Of a stretch of 11,320 bases of DNA, positions 5,560-11,320 are shown piece after piece. The DNA comes from PVC group bacterium (GTDB lineage: Bacteria > Verrucomicrobiota > Kiritimatiellia > SS1-B-03-39 > UBA6053), in contig PXAS01000225.1 of assembly GCA_003565815.1 (NCBI GenBank), forward strand, positions 1 through 11,320, written 5' to 3'. The notes under the pieces are model-generated. The model made no database searches. It was not told the DNA's origin and worked only from the letters and a program-made list of their open reading frames with translations. Numbering within the stretch: the stretch's first letter is position 1; every line of letters starts with the position of its first letter. Made by a program: the position numbers and the translations under genes.

Positions 5560-6786
5560 TCAGTGTCCCAGCGTGTGCACAAACAAACCGCTGCGCAACT
5601 TGGGTTCAAACCAAGTGCTTTTGGGGGGCATGATCAAGCCCGCGTCCGCGACGGCCATAATCTCCTCGGTTCCGGTGGGGAAGAGTGAAAAGGCGACGTC
5701 GGCCTGCCCCAGGTTCACGGCCTGAACCAATTGATCCAGACAATCGAATCCACCCTTGAAGCGAATCCGCGGATCGGTCCGGGGATCATCGATTCCCAGC
5801 ACCGGACCCAAGAGGTGGGTTTGCAGGATGCTCACATCCAATGCGGAAACCGGATCGGCGTCCGCCTCCGCCCGCTTCAGGAGTCGGTACCATTTTCCAT
5901 CCAGATACATGCGGACGTCCCCTTTCTCCTCTGACACGCCGCTCTCCACCAAGGTCACGCCGTATCCCGCCCGTTTGATGCGGGTGAGCAGACTCTCGGG
6001 GGTTTCTCCATGGAGTCCTTTCACCAAACGGTTGTAGGGCAGCACTTGCAAATCATCCGCCGGAAACAGGACCGACAAGAACCAATTGTAGTTTTCCCCG
6101 CCCGTGTGACGGGGGTTTGCCTCCGCAAATTCCTTGGCGCACCGGGCCGCGCTGGCGGACCGATGGTGACCATCCGCCACATAGGCGTTCGGAATTTCAT
6201 GAAACAAGCGGAGAAAGCTTTGGGGGTCCGCAACCTTCCATACCGTGTGCCGGACCTGGTCGGGACTGTGGAAATCGATTTCGGGCTCGGCCTCCTGTTC
6301 CCGGGCCATCAGGTCCTTGAGTTCCGCCAGGGCGCGAACCATCAAAAAAACCGGTCCCGCGTTCGCTTGTAACGTGGCCACGTGCCGGGTCCGGTCATCT
6401 TCCTTTTTTTGCAGGGTTTTTTCGTGCTTTTTGATGACATCGCGTTCGTAATCATCGGTATGGCACACGGCCACCACCCCGGTTTGACTGTGGTCGCGGA
6501 AGGATTGACGATAGAGGAAAATCCCATCTTCGTTTTCGCGCCGCAACCAACCGTTTTGCTGAAAGTGCCCGAAATTTTCCGCCGCCTTGGCATAGACCCG
6601 CTCGTCATACACGTCGACCGTATCCGGCAGATCGATCTCCGGTTTGATGATGTGGAGAAAGGACTTGGGGTTTCCCGCGGCCACCCGGCGGGCTTCGTCC
6701 GAATCGATGACATCGTAAGGAGGGGAGGCCACCATTGAAGCGAGGTCGGCAGGCGGGCGGAGAGGCTTGAAGGCATTGAGTTTCAT
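5560..6786 (-). CDS. DUF1015 family protein, function unknown
   Basis: The start is taken as ATG 6786-6784, giving 408 residues beginning MKLNAFKPLRPP, the usual N terminus for this family. A longer frame back to 6909 would cross the rpsI terminator and encodes unlikely sequence. Family marks are ASPPYDVID (20-28), FLHIIKPEIDLP, the KHEKT...KKEDDR stretch at about 120-132, ANAGPVF, and ADGHHRSASA at 204-213, where the DGHHR motif recalls the ParB/SerK fold. No signal peptide or membrane segment is seen, so it is probably cytoplasmic. The Shine-Dalgarno sequence is weak. It lies just past the rpsI terminator in the same direction and may get some read-through. No biochemical role can be stated from the sequence. 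Confidence 0.88.
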   Translation of the reverse strand: MKLNAFKPLRPPADLASMVASPPYDVIDSDEARRVAAGNPKSFLHIIKPEIDLPDTVDVYDERVYAKAAENFGHFQQNGWLRRENEDGIFLYRQSFRDHSQTGVVAVCHTDDYERDVIKKHEKTLQKKEDDRTRHVATLQANAGPVFLMVRALAELKDLMAREQEAEPEIDFHSPDQVRHTVWKVADPQSFLRLFHEIPNAYVADGHHRSASAARCAKEFAEANPRHTGGENYNWFLSVLFPADDLQVLPYNRLVKGLHGETPESLLTRIKRAGYGVTLVESGVSEEKGDVRMYLDGKWYRLLKRAEADADPVSALDVSILQTHLLGPVLGIDDPRTDPRIRFKGGFDCLDQLVQAVNLGQADVAFSLFPTGTEEIMAVADAGLIMPPKSTWFEPKLRSGLFVHTLGH

Positions 6787-6831
6787 GGATGCGGTCTTTG
6801 GATCTGAAAGAATTTGGGCGGTTCGGGACTC

Positions 6832-6869
6832 GTAAAAAGAAAAACTCCGGGCGCGAGCACCCGGAGTTT
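6832..6869 (-). terminator. Rho-independent terminator of the rplM-rpsI operon
   Basis: On the minus strand AAACTCCGGG (6869-6860) pairs perfectly with CCCGGAGTTT (6851-6842) around an 8-base loop, and a run TTTTTCTTTTT follows. It begins 57 bp after the rpsI stop. This is the clearest terminator in the window. Confidence 0.92.
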
Positions 6870-6926
6870 GACGGAATGGAATGCACCGGGTCGGGAAGAC
6901 GCGGCACACCAGGGGGAGTGACGGGC

Positions 6927-7328
6927 TTAACGCTTGGAGAACTGGAAGCGCTTGCGGGCACCGGGCTGACCGGGCTTTTTGCGTTCTTTCATCCGGTCGT
7001 CACGCGTCAAACAGCCATTGCTTTTGAGCACCTCGCGGTTTTCCGCATCCGCCTCGACCAGGGCCCGGGAGATCCCGTGGCGCAAGGCGCCGGCTTGTCC
7101 GGCGAGGCCGCCGCCATCCAGGCGGGCCTGCACGTCGTAGCTGTCTTTGGCATTGAGCAAGTTCAGGGGTTGCTCGATGTAGGCCCGAAGAGCGTCATCG
7201 GGAAAATAGACGGAAAATTCTTTTCCGTTCACGAAGATTTTTCCGACGCCGGAGGTCAGGCGTACGCGGGCAACGGAAGTCTTGCGACGACCGGTGGCAG
7301 TGAATTCAGGGGGTGCGGCAGTGGCCAT
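6927..7328 (-). CDS. rpsI: 30S ribosomal protein uS9
   Basis: S9 binds the head of the 30S subunit, and its C-terminal tail reaches the P-site tRNA. The 133-residue protein has the family opening GRRKTSVARVRL (13-24), GKIFVNGK, the LDGGGLAGQAGALRHGISRAL stretch in the middle, RDDRMKERKKPG, and the essential basic tail ending FSKR. The ATG at 7328-7326 follows GAAGGAAG (7343-7336) by seven bases. It lies 15 bp after rplM, the classic L13-S9 pair, and both are read from one promoter upstream of rplM. Length and motifs are normal. Confidence 0.98.
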   Translation of the reverse strand: MATAAPPEFTATGRRKTSVARVRLTSGVGKIFVNGKEFSVYFPDDALRAYIEQPLNLLNAKDSYDVQARLDGGGLAGQAGALRHGISRALVEADAENREVLKSNGCLTRDDRMKERKKPGQPGARKRFQFSKR

Positions 7329-7343
7329 AGAGATGCTTCCTTC

Positions 7344-7772
7344 TTAAATTTCAAGCGCTTGCGGCTGTTGAGCCTGGTGTTGATGTTCGGATCCGGCATA
7401 CACCTTGAGGCGACGAATCACTTGACGGCCCTGGCGTGTGCGGGGGATCATGCCCCAAACCGCTTGGCGGATCATGCGTTCGGGCTTGCGCTCGCGAATG
7501 AACGCGGCGCTGTATTCCTTCAATCCGTTGGCGTAACCGGTATAATGTTTGTAAATTTTTTGATCTTCCTTGTTGCCGGAAAGGTGAACCTTTTCGGCAT
7601 TGACGACGATGACAAAGTCACCGTTGTCAACATGGGGGGCAAACGTGGGCTTGTGTTTGCCGCGGAGAACCGTCGCCACTTCGGCGGCCAAACGGCCCAG
7701 GGGTTTCCCGGCGGCGTCCACCACGTGCCAATTGCGATCAATCTCGGCTTCTTTGAGAAAAGTTGTTTTCAT
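7344..7772 (-). CDS. rplM: 50S ribosomal protein uL13
   Basis: L13 is an early-assembly protein of the 50S subunit that binds 23S rRNA. The 142 residues equal the usual bacterial length. Typical stretches are RNWHVVDAAGKPLGRLA (13-29), LRGKHKPTFAPHVDNGDFVIVVNA, KIYKHYTGY, the signature region MIRQAVWGMIPRTRQGRQ, and the C-terminal LKVYAGSEHQHQAQQPQ. GAAGGA lies 11 bases before the ATG at 7772-7770, a somewhat long spacing. It is the first gene of the rplM-rpsI operon, with a strong promoter and a hairpin in its short leader. Confidence 0.98.
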   Translation of the reverse strand: MKTTFLKEAEIDRNWHVVDAAGKPLGRLAAEVATVLRGKHKPTFAPHVDNGDFVIVVNAEKVHLSGNKEDQKIYKHYTGYANGLKEYSAAFIRERKPERMIRQAVWGMIPRTRQGRQVIRRLKVYAGSEHQHQAQQPQALEI

Positions 7773-7800
7773 GAAAAAATATGTCCTTCAAAATCGTTTC

Positions 7801-7820
7801 CCACGCCAGTACGGGCGTGG
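7801..7820 (-). promoter_or_regulatory. Hairpin in the rplM leader, possible L13 autoregulatory site
   Basis: CCACGCC and GGCGTGG form a 7-bp stem with a 6-base loop. It lies about 10 bases after the expected transcription start and about 20 bases before the GAAGGA ribosome binding site. L13 is known to repress its own leader in E. coli, and L13 leader RNAs are described in other phyla. The role here is inferred from position only. No T run follows, so it is not a terminator for the upstream gene. Confidence 0.45.
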
Positions 7821-7836
7821 AGGTCAAGGGACGCGG

Positions 7837-7865
7837 AAAATAGTCAGAACACGGCCAAGTGTCAA
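7837..7865 (-). promoter_or_regulatory. Sigma-70-type promoter of rplM-rpsI
   Basis: On the minus strand a perfect -35 box TTGACA (7865-7860) is followed after 17 bases by TATTTT (7842-7837), which matches four of six -10 bases. Transcription would start near 7830, giving a leader of about 58 bases. It is the best-formed promoter in the window and stands before a highly expressed operon. Confidence 0.72.
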
Positions 7866-7900
7866 CTAAAGATTTCCTTTTTCTACGCCCCGCCTTTCCG

Positions 7901-9385
7901 TCAAAGCTCGGTCGCCTTCAAAACCATCAGGGTGATGTCATCATATTGCTGGGCGTCCCCGGCGAAGCGGATGACGCGTTCTTCGATGGTTTGACACATC
8001 TGTTGGGCGTTGAGGGTTCGGCTGCCAATCACGGTGCGGATCAAGGGCGTGACCCCCCACTCCTCGCCCTCTTCATTCATGGCTTCCGTAATGCCGTCGG
8101 TATAGGCGATCACCCAGGATCCGGGCGTGAGTTTGATGGTCGTGGCTTCGATGGTTTCGTCAAACGTATCCGCGTCCACCAGCCCGATGGCCAGGCCACC
8201 GCTGAAATCACGGGAGACTTGATTGGCGCCCGCGGGGAGAACCAAGGGCGGATCGTGCCCCGCGCGGGCAATGGACAATTCGCGATTTTCCATGTCGTAG
8301 ACCATGTAAATCATGGTCACGAACATATCCTCGTAAATATCCGCCACCATGGTGCGGTTGACTTCCCGCAAGACTTGGGCGGGACAGTGGTTTTTCCCGG
8401 AGTGGGCGCGAATGACGCTGCGGCAAATGGACATCATCAGCGCCCCGCCAATGCCTTTTCCGGAGACATCGGCAACCGCAAGGCCCACATGGGTGTCGTC
8501 CACGGGGATCACGTCATAATAATCGCCCCCCACTTCGAGCGCGGCGATATTCAGGGCGTGCAGATCCAGGCCGGGGATGTCGGGCAATTCCCGGGGCAAC
8601 AGGCCTTTCTGAATCCGCATGGCCATGTTCACATCCTGGTCCAAGCGTTGTTTCTCGTCCAATGCGGCCCGGAATTTGGCATAATAAATGGTGACCGAAG
8701 CCTGATCGGCCAGAGCCTGCAACAGGCTTTGATCCCGTTCGCTCAAGGGGACGCCATCGACACGGTTCACCACGCAAATCACGCCCATCACTTCGTGGCG
8801 AAAGCGCATGGGCACCATGAGCACGCTTTTCACGTTGAGCAAACTGCTGTCGAAATGCGGCACGCGGGGGTCGAGTTCCGCGTGTTCGATCAACAAAGGA
8901 GTGCCGAAATCGGCGGTTTGCCCCACCAGACCTTCACCGAGGGCAATGGGCGTGGATCGGGTCAGCTCCTCCAACTGCTCATTTTTCAATACGCCCAAGT
9001 CCAATCCGCCGACTTTTCCCTTGATGCCGAACATGGGGGGAAAGACCCCGGAAATCGCGCGGGCCTGAAGCATTTTTTCGTCGTTCAGCAAATAAATCGC
9101 CCCCCCGGCGGTATGCGTCGTGCGCAGGCAAAAATAGAGAATGCGTTGCATGAGACGGTCGGAATCCAGTTTTTCCGTCTCCGTGAAAATATCCCCGGTG
9201 CTTTGCACGTAGTTGAAAATCAATTCCTTTTCTTTCAACAGATTGTCACGGGCGATGCGGGTGTTTCTCAACACGCGAATGGACAACACCGCGCCCGTCA
9301 CGGAGACGATGAACAAAAGCATCAGGGCCAAGGCCAGCACCGGCACCAAAATCTGAGCGAAAAAGGGGAAGGCGGGCGAGATCAT
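7901..9385 (-). CDS. Membrane-anchored GAF-PP2C (RsbU/SpoIIE-type) protein phosphatase
   Basis: This 494-residue protein is a predicted serine/threonine phosphatase of the partner-switching class, which dephosphorylates a STAS anti-sigma-factor antagonist. Residues 9-36 form one membrane segment. A short linker leads to a GAF-like sensor at about 70-235, which includes GEGLVGQTADFGTPLLIEHA and MGVICVVNRVDG. A helical linker and RIQKGLLP (257-264) lead to the PP2C domain. Its metal-binding acidic residues are visible: Asp288 in GGDYYD, Asp306 in VADVSGKG, Asp430 in YTDGITEA and Asp483 in YDDITLMVLK, so it should be active. The ATG at 9385 lies eight bases after the STAS stop, so the two genes are very likely co-transcribed. 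The signal sensed by the GAF domain is unknown. Confidence 0.93.
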   Translation of the reverse strand: MISPAFPFFAQILVPVLALALMLLFIVSVTGAVLSIRVLRNTRIARDNLLKEKELIFNYVQSTGDIFTETEKLDSDRLMQRILYFCLRTTHTAGGAIYLLNDEKMLQARAISGVFPPMFGIKGKVGGLDLGVLKNEQLEELTRSTPIALGEGLVGQTADFGTPLLIEHAELDPRVPHFDSSLLNVKSVLMVPMRFRHEVMGVICVVNRVDGVPLSERDQSLLQALADQASVTIYYAKFRAALDEKQRLDQDVNMAMRIQKGLLPRELPDIPGLDLHALNIAALEVGGDYYDVIPVDDTHVGLAVADVSGKGIGGALMMSICRSVIRAHSGKNHCPAQVLREVNRTMVADIYEDMFVTMIYMVYDMENRELSIARAGHDPPLVLPAGANQVSRDFSGGLAIGLVDADTFDETIEATTIKLTPGSWVIAYTDGITEAMNEEGEEWGVTPLIRTVIGSRTLNAQQMCQTIEERVIRFAGDAQQYDDITLMVLKATEL

Positions 9386-9393
9386 GGGGTCCG

Positions 9394-9924
9394 TCAGGAA
9401 CGGCGTTGACGTTGGATGTCTTCCCGCAGGTAATCGAGCACATCCTGAAAGCGCATTTCATTGTCCGAATGCACTTTGACAAGATTTTCATGCGCTTCGA
9501 GCATGTTTTCGGCGGATTCGAGCGGAGACTCCGGTTTGGCCGCGAGGTCTTCGAGTTCGCCCTTTTCGGGGATCGAATCGTCGGGGCTGTCGCCGGAAAC
9601 CACATCCACCAGGCGGTCGAGGCCCAACGTGGACATGAGACGTTTGACTTTGTCCGAGCAGTTCACCATCTCCACCGTGGCATTCCCTTCTTTGTGAAAA
9701 CGGTTGCAGAGCCCGGCGGTGACCCCCATGAAGGTACTGTCCATGCCCACGCAATCCCGCAGATCAATCACCAATCGTTTTACGCCGCTGTTCAGGAGCG
9801 CGTTGCCATACTCCTTTACGGAGGCGCTGACTTTGAATGATCCTCTGCCAAGCACGCGGGCATAGCCCACGCCATTTCGGACGGCAACTTGAATATGGTC
9901 TTTCTGCGGGGGGTCGTCTGTCAT
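9394..9924 (-). CDS. STAS-domain anti-sigma-factor antagonist with a C-terminal extension
   Basis: The protein is 176 residues, against about 110 for classic RsbV/SpoIIAA. Residues 8-110 form the STAS domain, with the phosphoacceptor loop DLRDCVGMDSTFMG and likely target Ser63 (or Thr64). Unphosphorylated STAS proteins of this family bind and neutralise an HPK-like anti-sigma kinase. The extra 65 residues are acidic and Pro/Ser-rich at first, then helical (AHENLVKVHSDNEMRFQDVLDYLRED), possibly a docking or coiled region. ATG 9924-9922 is chosen because GGAAG lies six bases upstream; a TTG one codon earlier is too close. The PP2C phosphatase follows eight bases downstream. No kinase or sigma factor is in the window. 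Confidence 0.9.
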   Translation of the reverse strand: MTDDPPQKDHIQVAVRNGVGYARVLGRGSFKVSASVKEYGNALLNSGVKRLVIDLRDCVGMDSTFMGVTAGLCNRFHKEGNATVEMVNCSDKVKRLMSTLGLDRLVDVVSGDSPDDSIPEKGELEDLAAKPESPLESAENMLEAHENLVKVHSDNEMRFQDVLDYLREDIQRQRRS

Positions 9925-9975
9925 CAAAAACTTCCGGTGGGGATGGGTTGTTCGGGTATGAGGGAATATGATAGT

Positions 9976-10010
9976 AAAACAATGACTGTAACACCCACAT
10001 CAAGGGGTGT
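9976..10010 (-). terminator. Weak terminator candidate at the end of the nuclease gene
   Basis: On the minus strand ACACCC (10010-10005) pairs with GGGTGT (9996-9991), overlapping the TGA stop of the nuclease. It is followed by TACAGTCATTGTTTTA, a broken T run. The stem is only six pairs. The 85-bp gap to the STAS start must also hold any STAS promoter, and I see no good match to consensus. Confidence 0.35.
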
Positions 10011-10996
10011 CAATCGACAGCATCAAGGGAATCGTCCGGAATTTCATCCAGCAAGCCCTCCAATTCGGGGGCGCATAGTTCAAAAAAGGCGCATCGCCTG
10101 CATAAACCGGGGTCAAAACACAGATCCCATTCGGATTTTGGCAGGGCTTGATTCCGTTGAATATCGGCGTGAATCAAATATTGGGACATATCCTGCACGG
10201 AATCCCGCAGGCGTTCCCGGGCCTGTTCGAGGTCTCCGGCGGTCACCGGGAGTTCCAAACGCTCGCCGGATTGCAGGTATTCCAGCGACAAGGTGATGTT
10301 TTCCGGGGACACCCCGTGTTTTTCATGGGCCCACAGGGCGTACATCACCACTTGCGAGGCGTGTTCGGGCTTCGGTTTGCCGCTTTTCCAGTCCACGATG
10401 TGCCATTTGCCCGCCTCCACATACACATAATCGGGGATGGAATAGACTTTCACCCCCTCGAAAACGAAATGTTCGGGATCCCCCTTGCCCACCACGGCAA
10501 TCGGAATTTCCATCTCCGGGGTCACATGGGCCAGGCGCGGCAAAACTTGCTCGCGGAAATTTTTCAAGCACGCTTTGACGGCGTCGGCCACCTGAAAGAT
10601 CATTTCCCGTTCTCCCAAGTCGTGAAACGCGGGATAATAGTGCTCGTGCAAACAACATGCCTTCACCCGTTGCCGCCAGACCCCCTGCGTGGATTCATCC
10701 CAACAACGCCGCAACATCCCCCGGGCCACCCGTTGAAAAGCCTCTTCCTCGGTAACCGCGCGTCCCGCCTGGTGTTCCTTGAGCATCCACATCACCGCCT
10801 CCTCGGCCACCGTGCCCTGCACGCTGAAACGGTTGTCCATTTTATTCAGGCGATACGCGGTTTTGCACTCCGGGGGCGCATTGGACTCCCATCCGCCCCA
10901 GGCGCCGTATTTGGACCAATAGCGTTTGCGCCGACACAATTCGAAATCCGTCGCGGCGGAATGGGACCAGGAAAATACGTTTTTCAATTTAGCCAT
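10010..10996 (-). CDS. RecB/Cas4-like PD-(D/E)XK nuclease with a predicted Fe-S cluster
   Basis: The 328-residue protein matches the RecB-like nuclease superfamily (PDDEXK_1 type, as in AddB and Cas4). Motifs in order are QGTVAEE with Glu65, IPDYVYVE with Asp189, the VDWKSGK core with Asp202 and Lys204, and QVVMYA with Gln215 and Tyr219. Cys21 (ELCRRKRYW) plus the C-terminal set Cys299, Cys302 and Cys308 in CRRCAFFELC has the spacing of the Fe-S cluster that staples this fold in AddB and Cas4. Cys293 is an extra. It is a single nuclease domain with no helicase part, and no cas1, cas2 or CRISPR array is present. A role in DNA repair or processing is likely but not proven. The ATG at 10996-10994 has only a weak Shine-Dalgarno sequence. 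Confidence 0.88.
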   Translation of the reverse strand: MAKLKNVFSWSHSAATDFELCRRKRYWSKYGAWGGWESNAPPECKTAYRLNKMDNRFSVQGTVAEEAVMWMLKEHQAGRAVTEEEAFQRVARGMLRRCWDESTQGVWRQRVKACCLHEHYYPAFHDLGEREMIFQVADAVKACLKNFREQVLPRLAHVTPEMEIPIAVVGKGDPEHFVFEGVKVYSIPDYVYVEAGKWHIVDWKSGKPKPEHASQVVMYALWAHEKHGVSPENITLSLEYLQSGERLELPVTAGDLEQARERLRDSVQDMSQYLIHADIQRNQALPKSEWDLCFDPGLCRRCAFFELCAPELEGLLDEIPDDSLDAVD

Positions 10997-11047
10997 GCGC
11001 TCAGACCTAACACGTCAAGTTGCGGAATGCGAGATCGGATTCCCCTG

Positions 11048-11065
11048 CGTTGCCGCTCCGCAACG
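11048..11065. repeat. Small GC-rich hairpin between two minus-strand genes
   Basis: CGTTGC (11048-11053) pairs with GCAACG (11060-11065) around a 6-base loop. It lies in the 85-bp gap between the edge reading frame and the nuclease. No T run is present on either side. It may be REP-like or a leader hairpin of the nuclease mRNA. Confidence 0.45.
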
Positions 11066-11081
11066 ACATGCTTGTTACAAA

Positions 11082-11320
11082 TCAACGAAATTCACCGAAC
11101 GGGTCCACCCCATGCCCCCGTTGCATATTCCGAATTCTCTGCTGCATCATCAAATGTTGTTGGAGCAAGGGTGCCAGCCCTTTCAATATCGCGCCCGGGG
11201 GAACTTGCCCCCGGACAGAGATTCCGGCGGGGTCTTCCTTTTCAATCTCCAAGGTTTTCAGAAAATCCATGACAAAGCCCAAATCAAAGGGCATCATCCC
11301 GCCCTGGACGCCCCGATGCA
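11082..11320 (-). CDS. Unidentified reading frame running off the right edge (C-terminal part)
   Basis: The frame is open from the right edge to TGA 11084-11082 and encodes at least 78 residues. The first ATG inside the window is at 11297, but there is no reason to stop there, and the frame continues beyond the edge. The product has a plausible globular stretch (PFDLGFVMDFLKTLEIEKE), then SVRGQVPPGA, then a Gln/Met-rich helical tail. The SVRGQVPPG part is encoded by the GC-rich hairpin at 11195-11214, which resembles the intergenic hairpin at 212-230. Either a repeat has been absorbed in frame or much of this frame is not a gene. I do not recognise a family. Confidence 0.38.
   Translation of the reverse strand, partial: HRGVQGGMMPFDLGFVMDFLKTLEIEKEDPAGISVRGQVPPGAILKGLAPLLQQHLMMQQRIRNMQRGHGVDPFGEFR
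11195..11214. repeat. GC-rich hairpin related to the one at 212-230
   Basis: CCGGGGG (11195-11201) pairs perfectly with CCCCCGG (11208-11214) around AACTTG and is followed by ACA, as in the copy at 212-230. The third pair differs (G-C here, A-T there), so complementarity is maintained. This copy lies inside the edge reading frame. Confidence 0.6.

Noticed and set aside
6787..6909. N-terminal extension of the DUF1015 protein to 6909
   Set aside because: The extension would be translated across the rpsI terminator and gives sequence unlike the family. MKLNAFKPLRPP is the expected N terminus.
7801..7820. Terminator of the PP2C gene
   Set aside because: The stem lies downstream of the rplM promoter and has no T run, so it fits the rplM leader better.
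6789..7994. 401-codon plus-strand frame opposite rpsI and rplM
   Set aside because: It spans the terminator, both ribosomal protein genes and the promoter, which is not compatible with a real gene.
7859..9409. 516-codon plus-strand frame opposite the PP2C phosphatase
   Set aside because: It is a mirror frame of a well-supported gene, with His/Gly/Gln-rich low-quality sequence and no start signals.
10148..11272. 374-codon plus-strand frame opposite the nuclease
   Set aside because: The minus strand carries conserved nuclease motifs. The plus frame crosses two gene boundaries and two hairpins.

Overview
The window looks like an ordinary piece of a bacterial chromosome with fairly high GC and many short dispersed hairpin repeats between genes. 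No mobile element, CRISPR array, tRNA or rRNA gene is visible. The gene content (RF2 with a frameshift, an RsbU/RsbV-like pair, DUF1015, hairpin-rich spacers) would fit a PVC-type or similar environmental Gram-negative bacterium. The phylum is a guess, because nothing in the sequence fixes it. A lipoprotein signal and a membrane-anchored phosphatase show only that it is a bacterium with normal export.

Layout. Positions 1-67 may hold the tail of a plus-strand gene. Positions 68-461 are noncoding and packed with small hairpins and repeats. A minus-strand operon follows: prfB (2983 to 1867, joined by the classic +1 programmed frameshift), then trpC and trpF, all with overlapping stop and start codons. 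Divergent from it are a plus-strand phosphomannomutase/phosphoglucomutase (3193-4509) and a small SGNH-hydrolase lipoprotein (4566-5207). Positions 5208-5559 form a second noncoding, repeat-bearing spacer between convergent genes. The rest of the window is on the minus strand, listed here by coordinate: a DUF1015 protein (5560-6786), rpsI and rplM (6927-7772) with a clear promoter, a leader hairpin and a terminator, a membrane GAF-PP2C phosphatase (7901-9385) with its STAS partner (9394-9924), a RecB-like PD-(D/E)XK nuclease with an iron-sulfur cysteine set (10010-10996), and an unidentified reading frame running off the right edge.

How the genes work together. RF2 is made only when ribosomes shift frame at an in-frame UGA. 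Because trpC and trpF follow with overlapping stop/start codons, two tryptophan biosynthesis steps may be tied to RF2 autoregulation. The STAS and PP2C proteins form two parts of a partner-switching circuit, but the kinase is not in view. The mutase and the SGNH lipoprotein could both serve envelope polysaccharide; this is inference.

I did not find a convincing new multi-gene system. The best leads are the prfB-trpC-trpF coupling, a family of intergenic hairpins whose base changes preserve pairing, and a 163-bp spacer segment bounded by 18-bp inverted repeats.
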